Source: Gymnothorax reevesii
Lineage: Eukaryota > Chordata > Actinopteri > Anguilliformes > Muraenidae
Length of the DNA stretch: 64,000 bases
Reading direction: 5' to 3'
NCBI GenBank assembly: GCA_029721435.1
Contig: CM056577.1
Location: forward strand, 118,480,219-118,544,218
Positions 49,101 to 61,100 of the stretch are shown here, piece by piece. The notes beneath the pieces are model-generated. The model had not been told where the DNA came from. It searched no databases and was given only the letters and a program-made list of their open reading frames with translations. Within the stretch, counting starts at the first letter, position 1. Each line of letters starts with the position of its first letter. Position numbers and translations under genes: made by a program.

Positions 49101-52100
49101 GTTCGTTTCCTCGGTTAGTCTGCTTTGTTTGGGCAGGTGTGAAAGCTCATCCGAACTCTGCTGCGGACCAAATAAGCAAACTCTGGTCTGCCTGAAAATG
49201 TGGGTCTCTGTTCGCTTGCAAATGAACCCTGGTGCGGTTCGCTTACAGTGGGAAACGCAAACGGACCATCCAGCGAACCAAAGGGAGGAAGTGACCCAAA
49301 GAGACGTGCTGTGTAGTTCGCTGCCTCGCCTGCTGCTGATACCGGGCAGCTTCTTGGGGGGGGGAAACAATTCGGTTTGAACCCACAAGTTACAGCAGAA
49401 ACCCCAAGACTGAGTAAATTTGGTGTTGCTCCATTGTGTGTTTTTGTTGTCAACAAGCCGTCAGAAGGGGATGGATTTCCGTGTTCGGTCTTGGCTAATC
49501 AATGAGCAGAGTTTTCTTCTTCCTCATGCTTTTTTTCTTGCTGATCAGTGCTGGTCTTGGGCAATACCGCCCCAAACGAGCAGCTGTTGCCAGATGTTGT
49601 CCAGGCGGTTTGGTCCGCTTTCACAAGAGCAGTGTGAAAGTAAACCAAACCAAATGAATGTGTGAAATTTTTTGCCATTCCCCGCCTAATCGAACCGAGT
49701 CCCCCGGACTATCCAGGTGTGAAAGCGCTATAGGACTCAAACCCAAGATGTCCTTATTTTGCGGCAACAGTGCTAATCAGTGTTCTTCAAATATCTCTTT
49801 CCCTCCTCCCCTCTTTTTCTCTCTCTCAGGGGCACTCATTCGCTCTGAGACCCTGGCCGTGACCGATGGGGGGGATGTGTCTCCTGCTTTTTCGGTGGGG
49901 CTGCCCGTCATGGACTCCCCGCGAACCAGTGACCTGGTTCTGGAGGACGGCCAAGATGGAGACAGGTGAGAGAGAAGCACAGATAGGTCCGCCGACTAAA
50001 GAGCATTTCGCATTAAAGAATGGAATTTAACACTCCCCCATATGCTCCTCCGTCCATACGTGGTGCGGAGCAGAAGTTGCTGCCGTGTACACAGGGAAAT
50101 GCATGACATTCAGAGCTCTGCAGGCACGCTGGAAGTACAGGATTGACTGTGGGTCACGTGTGGTTTTCAGTATTCATTATCGCTCCTTGGTTGACTGGAG
50201 GGGTTGGGGTGAAACTCCCTGGGGATGGCGGCTATGCTGTGTCTCTATTTGTGTGCTATCGCTCTCGCCTGCTGCCGCTGTTGCCGCAGAGACAAAGTGC
50301 AGGAATTTGAAGACGGCCCCTAACTCGGGGGAGGAAATGCTGAAGCCCAAAGTACCTACCTCTGGCGACCCTCTCCTCCGCCCCCCAGCTCTTCTCTGTT
50401 CACTCTTCTGCTTCATCTACCCATCCCAGTCTGTTTTTTTTTCTACAGCTGCTCTGTACTTCCCTCAATGTTCCATTTAACCTCTTGTCTTCGGTCTGAA
50501 TAAACAGCTTTTTATTGTAGCTTTCAAATGCTGTTCTTCAGGTCCAGGGAGCAACCATAATTCCAGCTAATGTGCTTTGTGTTGTTCTGCTATGTTATTA
50601 AGTACAGCGCTCAATTTTCGTAGCAGTCTAAGAAAGACATCAAATGAACGCTAGTGATGATAGCAGCGTTATTCCAAAGTGTTCAATCACCTGGAAATTA
50701 TTATGTTTTTGAAAGGAATTGATAGCATTAAATTGATGAAAAAAATTACAGCCTAGACATTGATATCTCTGTAGCTTGCGGTTAATTGATCAATCCTTCT
50801 ATCCATGTAGAGAGAGCATTGCATTTCCAAACAAGCCTGTGCCAGGAGACATATTTTGTGGTCCGTATTTGACCAAGGCAAATGCTGGTAAGGCAATGCT
50901 GTGGCTGTAATTTTTAGTGCTTCCTAAATAAGAGCATTTCACTTCGCCCAAGCATTGTGTTGTGCTTTTTGAGAAGAGCACCCAGGTCTCTGACTTGAGA
51001 TTAAAGATTATGCCAGTGCAGCAGTTTTTGAAAATTCGAAATTCGTGTTTATTTGTCGCTGCTGAACAGAGTGCTCTGCCACGCTGGAAGCCACTGCTGT
51101 GTTTGAATGTATGCTTGTGTGTGCACGTATCCTGCTCTGCCACAGGGGGCGCTGTGTTGTTTGTGTGGGGCTGTCCTGTGTGAGGTGGGATTAAAAGTGC
51201 ATGTCCTCACTGACGGCCTGGCTTGTGCGTTTATATGGGATTTTTGTTTTCATCACGAGGTGTTGGAGTCGGTGTTGTTTTTACTCCGTTTGCTGGAGTT
51301 TTGTTTTTCGTGCTGAAATGTGTGAGCATGACAATATTTCAGCACCTTAAAGGAAAAATTCCTTCAGTTAATGCTACCAATTTTTCAGAGTTCTAATTTC
51401 AAGGTCTTGATCCCTAAACTTAAGTCGTCAGTAATTTACGAAATCAGGTACTCCAGTTTGGCATTAATACAGCAAGTCCCAACAAGAAATTTTATCAACA
51501 TCTCAAACATGTCATGTGTGACGACTTTGAAAGGTACCGTGGGAGCATGCTGCAAGAAATCCATGAGTAAACAGCGTAGGTATATTGTTTCGTTCGATCA
51601 AGTTTAAAAGATAAGATCGCCATAATTACCAGCTAAAATACTCGATTCACAAAATGGTTAAAAAAATGGTTCTGTCATGAAGATGGCTCGTAGCCAAGGG
51701 CCTGACCATCCGCTTGGATATTCTTTGAAAGTAAACAAGGCGTGGAGCTCCACCCAACAGTCCTTCCAGAGTCAGTTTTTTAAACTTCAGGTGCTCCGTC
51801 TTGTCAAACAGGTTTTGACTTGCATCTCGCCATGGGTGTTGGTATTTTATACTCGTATTAAATCATTCTTTATCCAGGAAAAGCTCCACTGAGGTTCAGA
51901 TCTATTAAATTGGGCACCTGACATGATAGTTGTCCAACCCCACAGAGTTATCATTATTCACTCTAGGTAGTTGGGATGCTTCGTTATTCAGTTAGTGAGT
52001 GAATTTTTCCTTTATGATTTATGTGTTAGAATCACCACCATGTTTCGTGTGGGTTCTGACGGGTCGTGTGTTATGAATGTACACGTTTGCAGCGGCGGCA

Positions 52101-55100
52101 TGTGCTTGCTTGCATTCGGTCTGCGTCCGGCCTTCTCGGAGAGGCCCTGCTCTCGTTGCGTTTTTTGTTTCGTTTGTACCGTCTCTGCTCTTTTCCCACC
52201 CTTGAATTCCGCTCCATGCGCATGCTGCACGCGGGGAGGTGGGGGGGGGGGGTCCGTCTCTGTGTGTGTCGAGAGGGGAACGGGCGGGGTGGCGTTTCCT
52301 ATTGGGCCGGGGTGTGTAATGAAGCGTTGTCCCGTGTTTTTGCAGACGCAAGCCAAGGTGGGTCTCTGCTGCAGTGGAGGGGATTCTCAGCCTGGCCTGG
52401 GCTGGCCTGTTGAGCTGTTCTCTGAGCGTCCCTCACAGCGACTCACTCCAAACACCATGCATGAGTGCCACTCACTCGCCCACGGAGGCCTATTTAATAA
52501 CACGGAAGCAGAGTGACATGATTGCATATTCACCGCTACGTTTAATACGCTTACCTGTAGACATTAACAGGAGATACATTTGTAACATGCACGGATACAC
52601 ACACAAACGCACACGCATGGCTAAGTATTATTCTTTTACGAACCTCAGCTTTTGAAGTTGATCCGATTTAAAAGTATGTGGCGGAGCAGGATAGTTTGAT
52701 TGTTCAGTGAGGTTGGGACTGAAATCTGATTACTTGTATGTTGAAATATGAGTTGCTGAAAGGGGGGTCAACCTTTAGACTGGGGAAGTGATTTCAGCAT
52801 TTATGTAAGTAGATCTTTGCTGGTGACCCAAGTCTGATGATGTATGTGTATGACACTTTGGTGTCTGTTGGGCTGTTTCTACTTGGGTCTGTTGATTACT
52901 CTTGACGCTGACCTTTTCTTACATCGCACTCCCTCTCTCATCGTTTTCACTTTGGTTCGCCTGGATATTCTTTGCCTCTCAACTACTAATTTTCTGTCAT
53001 TAACCCAAAAAACATTCTTCACTGACTCTTCCCTTGATTTCACGACCCGCCAATCTCTTTTCCTCCCATTCATCTCCATTCGCTGGCCTGATTTCACCAA
53101 CTACCCTTTTGCTGTCAATCAAAATTCCTCCTCGCCTTCTTTCCTCCCCCGTGGCACTTTTCACTTCCTGATGGGGCTCCACCCCCATGCTTGGGCTCCG
53201 CCCTTTTTTCCTCTTTGGGGCTCTGCCCTGAATTTCCCCCCCAACCTTCCTCCCTCCCTTGCCCCCTTGCTGTGGCTCCGCCCCCCTATCCCGCCCCTTC
53301 TCCCCCAGGACGTCGTCGTTGGTTCGCCGCAGCGAGAGCCTGCACTCCGAGAGACGTCGCTCAAAGCGCGGCTCCGCGCGGGACAAGCAACCGCGCTCCC
53401 GCAGCGATGTGGACCTGCAGGCGGCCAGCACCTCCGCCATGCACCCCCTCTCGCCCTCCCCCTACCACGCCCCCTTGTAAGGCATCCAATTGGATGGGGA
53501 GGGAGGGGCACGAGCCTACCACTAATGGTGTACACTGCCTTGACTGGCTTTTATTAATGCACCCGGGGACCCTCACTAAATAGTGCACACTGTCATGAGA
53601 CAGAGATGCGTCAAATGTGTCATTATCTTTCATTGTTAAAGGATCAGAAAAAACTATAGTAAAGTGACATTCCCAAATAAAGTGCACTACCCCTGCTATC
53701 CAAAATGAGCAGCCTTTTTATTTTTTACGCCGTGCAAACTGCGTGTAAATGTTGGGTATAAGAGGGCAAGACAACACGAGAGAGTCGCTATGTTCATTTC
53801 TCTGGAAGAAGATCTGTACGTCACCTGGGCTGGTAGCCCTTTTGTATTGAAGGTGAAATGGTGAAAGGTCACTTCAGTCAGGTTTGGATCGCCCATTTCG
53901 TCAGAACATCCAACTGCTGCGCATTGCGATATTGTTGAGGGTTGTCGGTAGGTCATAATTCAAACAAATGCTAACTCTCAATGCACTCTTAATCATCAAC
54001 GCAACTTTCAGTTCTTATTCTGCGACTTCATACACTTGAAAGACGTGTCCAGCCGTCATGACGTCCCGCACAGGTCTGGGCAGAATCTCTCGTCTTGTAT
54101 GACTGTTTGATTATTTTCAATGGCAGTGATAGCGGATTCAAACGTTTCTAGGATTATGAAATGTTTGAACGCGGATAACACGGTGTAAACATTTTTTAAA
54201 AGTAATGGCTTATCATCTTGGACAGCAGACATAATGTACTTTATTTGCCAATGTAAGTTTACCATAGGTTTTCTTATTCTCTAATTGCTTTGATGTTACC
54301 AGGTTAATAGTTGTGTTTAAAAGGCAATTTGCTTGAGGGAGAGAGAATCACACTGTATGCGCTAGCACTGAGAGATGACGAGAATGAGTTAGCTGTGGGC
54401 TAACAGGTGTTTGCTCAGGGAACGCAGGAGAGGTAAAAGGGAAGGCATTGGAGGGTCATTCCAGTTCACTGCAGTCCCATACCCCTTCAGCTGATCAGGA
54501 TTTTTCAGTTAATGAATCATATTTCAGTCTGAATTGCATTAAATGAAATGGAATTGACCCTCATCCCCATTCGGGCAGTTATTTTGGGAGAGAAGCAAAA
54601 AGTAATATATTGAGATGTACGTAGTGCTGAATTGGCGTGAGGCAGGTTAGTGGGTATGGAGATGTAGGTGGTGACAGAATACTGGGAAGTGACTCAGTGA
54701 AGTATTGGTAGTTGTACTTTTGGTGCATTTCTCTTTGGCCATACTGCTTTTGTTCAGCCACTTTCCTCCCTCCTCCTCTCTTTTCCTTGTTCCTTCCCCA
54801 CCCTCCGCCCGTCAGCTCCGACGGCGGGGTCAGCCCAGCGGAGAGCTCCGTCTCTGGCTCTGCCTCTTCGCAGATCTCCTCCCCTCAGGAGGAGCTGGAG
54901 CCCCGCCTCCTGGAGCTGGAGCAGGACCCGCCCAACTGGAGGGAGCTGGCCCCCAGCGACGCCCTCAATGGCCTCAGCAAGAAGGAAACCAAGAGGCAGG
55001 AAGTCATTAACGGTGAGGGAATATTCTAGAAAAGGGAAGAAACTTATGAAGTTGCTGTGGTAACCAAGTCTATGTCTGAAGACCCACTGGCCTATTGGTT

Positions 55101-58100
55101 TTCGATCCAAGTATATCAAAGTGCGTCTCTGTCAACAGCTGCAGCTGCGTTGCTCAAGCCAGTTCAGTTAGATCTTAAGTCCTTCTTTTTTCACTCCAGC
55201 CCCCAGAGAGCATGCATTTGTTGATGGCTTTCCCTGCAGTGCCCAGCCCTGTTTCTGGAGACCTAAAGTTCTGTATGTTTCCACTCCAGCCCTAATTAAG
55301 CACCCCGCAGTCACCGGTCTTGGCTGGGCTGCATCATTGGAAGGAGGAGTGCCGAATCAGGGTTTTAGTAGGGCCTGCAGGACAGTAGATCCCACCATTC
55401 GGTCGCACATACAAACCCCAGTTCCAGTGAAGTTGTGGAATTGTGTAAAATGTGAATTAAAACAACATACAATGATTTGCAAATCCTTTTCTACCTATAT
55501 TCAATTGAGTACACTACAAAGACAAGATATTTAATGTTCAAATTTATTTATTTATTGTGTTTTTGGAAATATTCACTCATTTTGAATTTGATGCTTGCAA
55601 TGCATTCCAAAAAAGCTGGGACAGGGGCATGTTTAGCACTGTGTTACATCACCTTTCCTTTTAACAACACTCAATAAGCGTTTGGGAACTGAGGACACTA
55701 ATTGTTGAAGCTTTGTGAGTGGAATTCTTTCTCATTCTTGCTTGTCGTACGACTTCATTTGCTCCACAGTCCCGGGTCTCCTTTGTCGTATTATGCGCTC
55801 CATCATGTGCCACACATTTTCAATGGGAGACAGGTCTGGACTGCAGGCAGGCTAGTCCATTACCTGCACTCTTTTACTACAAAGCCAGGCTGTTGTAACA
55901 CATGCAGAATGTGGCTTGGCATTGTCTTGCTAAAATAAGCAAGGACGTCCCTGAAAAAGAGGTTGCTCGGATGGCAGCACATGTTGCTACAAAACCTGTA
56001 TGTACGCTTCAGGATTAATGATGCCTTCACAGTTGTGCAAGTTACCAATGCCATGGGCACTAGCACATCCACATACCATCACAGATATGCTGGCTTTTGG
56101 ACCTTGAGCTGATAACAACCTGGATGGTCCGTTTCCTCTTTAGCCTGGAGGACACGACATCCATGATTTCCAATAAATTTTTGAAATGTGGACTTGTCAG
56201 ACCACAGTACACTTTTCCACTTTACGTTAGTCAATCTCATATGAGCTCGGGCCCAGAGAAGCCTGTGGTCTTTCTGGGTGTTGTTGATATATGGCCTTCA
56301 CTTTGCATGGTAGAGTTTTAACTCACACTTGTAGATATAGCAATAAACTGTGTTTACTGACAATGGTTTTGTGAAGTGTTCCTGAACCCACATGGTAATA
56401 TCCTTTGCAAAATGATGTCCGTTTTTAATGCAGTGCAGCCTGAGGGACCGACAGTCACAGGAATTCAATGTTGGTTTTCGGCCTTGCCGCTTACGTGAAG
56501 AGATTTCTCCAGATTCTTTGAATCATTTGATGATATTATGGACTGTAGATGATGAAATCCCTAAATTCCTTGCAATTACACGTTGAGAAACATTGTTCTT
56601 AATCTGTTGGACTATTTGTTCACACAGTCGTTCACAAGGTGGTGAACCTCACCCCATCCTTGCTTGTGAATGACTGAGCCTTTGGAGATGCTCCTTTTAT
56701 ACCTAATCATGACGCTCACCTGTTTCCAATTAACCAGTTCACCTGTGGAATGCTCCACTCAGGTGTTTTTGATCATTTCTCATCAATCCCTGTCTTTTGT
56801 TGCCCCTGTCCCAGCTTTTTTGGAACATGTTTGTGAAAATTCCAGAAAAAACATTAAAGTTCATAAGTTTGAGCATTAAATATCTTGTCTTTGTTGTGTA
56901 TTCAATCGAATATAGATGGAAAAGGATTTGCAAATCATAGTATTCTGTTTTTATTCATGTTTAACGTCCCAACTTCATTGGAATTGGGGTTTGTACTTCA
57001 TTTGGCACCTGGAGATCTCAATGACTAGAATTGGGTGGCGGAATTTGGGTTAAAAGGAGAATCATCGGGATGGTGGATCTCCAGGAACATTGGTGGTTTA
57101 CACTGGTTTATAGCATCTACATTTGTTGGAGATTAAAGAGAGTGGTAGGGCAGTGATACAAAAGCCTAGTCTAACCCAAACAAAACCAACTTCCAACCAT
57201 AAGCTGATGATATATGTAACGTGCTAATTGGTATAATTAATTTCGCCAAAAGTGGGTTGAAATTAGCCTGCTTGATATCTCCTAGATCGGGCTTGGGAAC
57301 CGCAGGTTTTTGTGCTTTACATTGGTTGGATTTTAGGGTGTGAGAAAGCAGTGACACTTGCATTACTAGAGCTGTGGGACCAGAGCAACCTGCATGTTAT
57401 TCAATTTGCTACATTTGCTGTTTGTGTTACGACGATAATTGCGTCACACTTTCATATTGTATAACACCCCTTGTACCCTCTCTGTCCCACTCAGAGCTGT
57501 TTACTACTGAGCACGCTCACGTTCGCATGCTCAGCGTCTTGCAAACCATCTTTTTCCGGCCGCTGGAGCGCAAAGAGATCATGACCCTCCCAGAGCTGGC
57601 CGCCATCTTCCCCAACCTGGACGAGATCATCGAGATGCACTGTGAGCCTGCTCCCCGCCGCAATTCACCAAGTCCATAAACACAAAAAAAATAAATGAAA
57701 ATTCAGCCATGAAATTATAAAAATACTGAGAATTAAAAAATGGCTGGGAGTTAAAACAGTACATTTCTTGGATCATAAACTTTTTGACCACAAGGGTACT
57801 TCATCTGTACAAAATCACTTCATCTGAGTTTTATAGTCTTTCTGTGATAATCATGGCTACGGTAAGCCAAAAATAAAAAAACAGCTAGCTTGCTAGCGTT
57901 CAATATTACTTCATTGTACTCACTCAAAATGAAACAAAACTCTCCATCATTGAAGGCTTCCTCCAGATAAACACAGCAACAGAGCTTTCTGGTACGAGGA
58001 ACCCTCCAGTACTGTTCCATTTGGAATAACTCCCATTATCCATGTCAATATCAAATTGCTATCACATAAATTTAATCACTTCAGTGGCACTTTTAGGACG

Positions 58101-61100
58101 GTATTGGTATAGTCTTTTTTGTTTGTATTCACGTCATTCAGCTGTGCACAGTTGAGAGAATACAACCTAACTTGCTGTTATGCAAGGGTTTAAATACTTT
58201 TCTGAAACAATATTCTGTGGACCGATGAGATGAAGATCAACTTTTACCAGAGGGTGGGAAAAGAGGAGTATGGTGAAGGGACAGAAATGCCTGTCATGCA
58301 TGTCAAACCACCCTATCCGTGAAGTGTGGTCATGTGTGGGCATGTATGGCTGCCAGTAAAATTGGTTCTCTTGCACTCATTATCTCTGGCAAGGAGGTGG
58401 CGTGGGTTTTTTTTTTGCCTTGTTTGTCTGTCCTTAATGGAGGTATTTCAAAAAGTTTTCGATAGTTCAATGGCTTTCCATGAAACTTTGTAGAAAAGAT
58501 TCTCCTGAGCCAATGAACTGTTGAATTTCACACCAGTTGGTCGAAAAAACCAACTAGGACAAACAATACGCTACTATGAATTGGCCACAATTCAACTTTC
58601 ACCTTGACGTCATGTTTGGTTCTGTGATGTAATTTGGGAATTAAACATGGAAGTGCTGAAGACTCCCAATTGTTAAAGCTCTGCCATGAATATATGTATA
58701 TTACAAGTGTTGTGCTGGTTAAAATGGCATGTAGTTCAAACTGTTGTAATTTCAAAGCTCTAGGAAGAATCACATGCTTTACTGTAGTCCTCAGGGCTTT
58801 TATGTCTATAAATCAAATAAAAGGAGCCGACTGGCTGCTCTGCTGATTTGCTTTCATTTCTAAAGCAAGAAAAGAATGAAGAGAAAAAATAACTCAGCGA
58901 CAGGAAATGTTTTATTGTAGCCGCAACATTATTACCTCCACCAAACCAGAAACTGAATCCGGACTATAAATGTGCCATAAGGTCTGAATTAATTGACTTC
59001 ACACTCACATTCACTCTCAAATTCATTCTGGCGGCAGAACTGTATCAGGCCCGTTAAACAATACAACACTGATAAGAAAAAATGGCTCAGCTATGGGAAA
59101 TGCTTTTTTTTGAAGCAACCGAGGTCATTTACGCCTGGCACTGTCGTTAATCCTACTGTTGAAATGTAATTCCTATTATGGAGTTTTAACGGCACATATG
59201 GACATTCCGCCTGCATTACCTGTCATGATGTCAATTCCAAACGTATCAACAAAGTGGTTTCCTCATCTAAATCCTTGATGACAGTCTGTCCTGTATTGAG
59301 CACATTTTGTATTTCATGATATCAGTGCCGACACAAGTCCCAAGATTGTGTATTGTTGTTTCATCAGCTCTAATTCAGCCAAATGCTTCAAAACTCATTT
59401 GATGGCGCTTGACTATGCAGATGGACAATGAGCCGAAGCCTGCTGAGGAAGCAACTAATGACTTTTTTCAAGAAAATAAGTGGAATGTTCTACAGAGGTC
59501 TAGTAAATCACCTGACCTGAATCCAGTCGAGCATGCATTTCACTTGCTGAAGGTCAAATACCCAAGGAACGAGCTGGAACTGAAGGCTGCTGGAATGAAG
59601 ACACAGTAGAGTATCCCCAGGGGAAAAAAGGCAGCATCTGGTCAGGTCCATCGGTTTCTGTCATCAGGCTGTCATTTGTGGCGAAAACTAAGGATTTGAA
59701 ACCAGGATGATTTCATTTCTGATTATTTTAGTGTGTACAATTACTCTTGTACCCCTAACATGGGAGCTCATATGCAAATGGTTGTGGCTTCTACAGGGTT
59801 TGTCCAGTACTTAACCTGAAATCTGCCCTTCCATGACATCTTGATTCATTCAGTTCGAATGCACTGTGGTGGCGTACAGAGCCAAACTGAAGAAAATTGT
59901 GTCACTGACCACAAATTTGTTGGACCTGACTGCATGCGCTGTGATTAGTGGATTGCAGCATTGTTTTTGCAAGTGTCTGTTTATGTCTAGCTTTCCAGTC
60001 TATTCTATTCAGCTGCGTATGCATTGATATTTTGTATTCTTGGTTGATCTGTTTTGCGTGATATGACAAGTCTGTAGGTATACTCATTAAAGTGTATGTA
60101 TAAAGCAGGCCGAAAGAGCGATGCTGTCTGAAGAGGGGTCTCATGATTTCCTCTGTCCATCTCTGCAGATAACTTCTACGATAACTTGAAAAAGCTGCGC
60201 GAAGAGGACAACTACATCGTTAAGTCCTTAGGATCTACACTCCTGAACCGAGTGAGTCGAACAGGCACACCTACATGCCGAGTGGCCATATGCCTCACGC
60301 GAGGGCCATCAGCTGTCAAAATTGTGTATTGCGATGACCGCTTTCCTCTGCTCTCTTAGTTTGATGGAGCAGAAGGGGATTGGTTTCAGAAGCTGACTGC
60401 GCGGTTCTGCAGTCACCAGTCCTACGCCCTGGACCAAATCAAAGGGAGGCAGAAGAGGGACCCGGTGTTTTTAAGCTTCATACAGGTGCCTGTGCCGACC
60501 TAAGTGCCAAACTCATCCAGATGCACTTATTTGTGCCCTTTTGGATGCAAACATATACACTTAACCCTGTTACCATTTCTTTGAACTTTCTTTAATGGTT
60601 AAATAGCTTTAAATGTGTGTGGGTCAGAATATAACTACAGCTGTTCAGAACACTGCTAATGCCAAGGATCTCAAATGTATTCACTAATGACGTCTCTAAA
60701 GTTAACCCTGAAGTGTTCCGGTCACTTGTTTGCCATGAAGAAAATTTTGGATTAAAGGAGTAGTGTCACCATTACTGCACATGCTCACAATTCTGAATGA
60801 AGTGAACCACTCCATTGCAAGTCAGAACCTACTTCCATCCTTCCTTGCATTGTATTTATCTATTTTAGTTATTCGGGCATTATGCTGTTGATATTAAGCA
60901 GTTTTTTATGGAAATTTGAGGATTCCAAGCGCTGTTGTAGTGATTTAACTATAGGATATGAAGAATGTAAACTGGTTTCCTGTCTGCCAATAATTATAGA
61001 AGAAGGTATACTTCTTCTCTGGTGTTTGTTACAGTTGGTGAACCAAAGACTGATTGCAAGGAAGGAATCAGATTTTGACTGGCAGTTGAGCAGATTCACT

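Noticed and set aside
50085..50480. 131-codon frame in intron L
   Set aside because: No domain, no splice agreement with arhgef1 phases, and composition typical of introns.
51971..52655. Overlapping frames of 93-181 codons on both strands
   Set aside because: Frames run through poly-G and TG tracts, lack domains and conflict with each other.
52844..53557. 237-codon frame crossing exon M
   Set aside because: It reads exon M in a different frame from that required by both neighbours; only the exon in phase 2 fits arhgef1.
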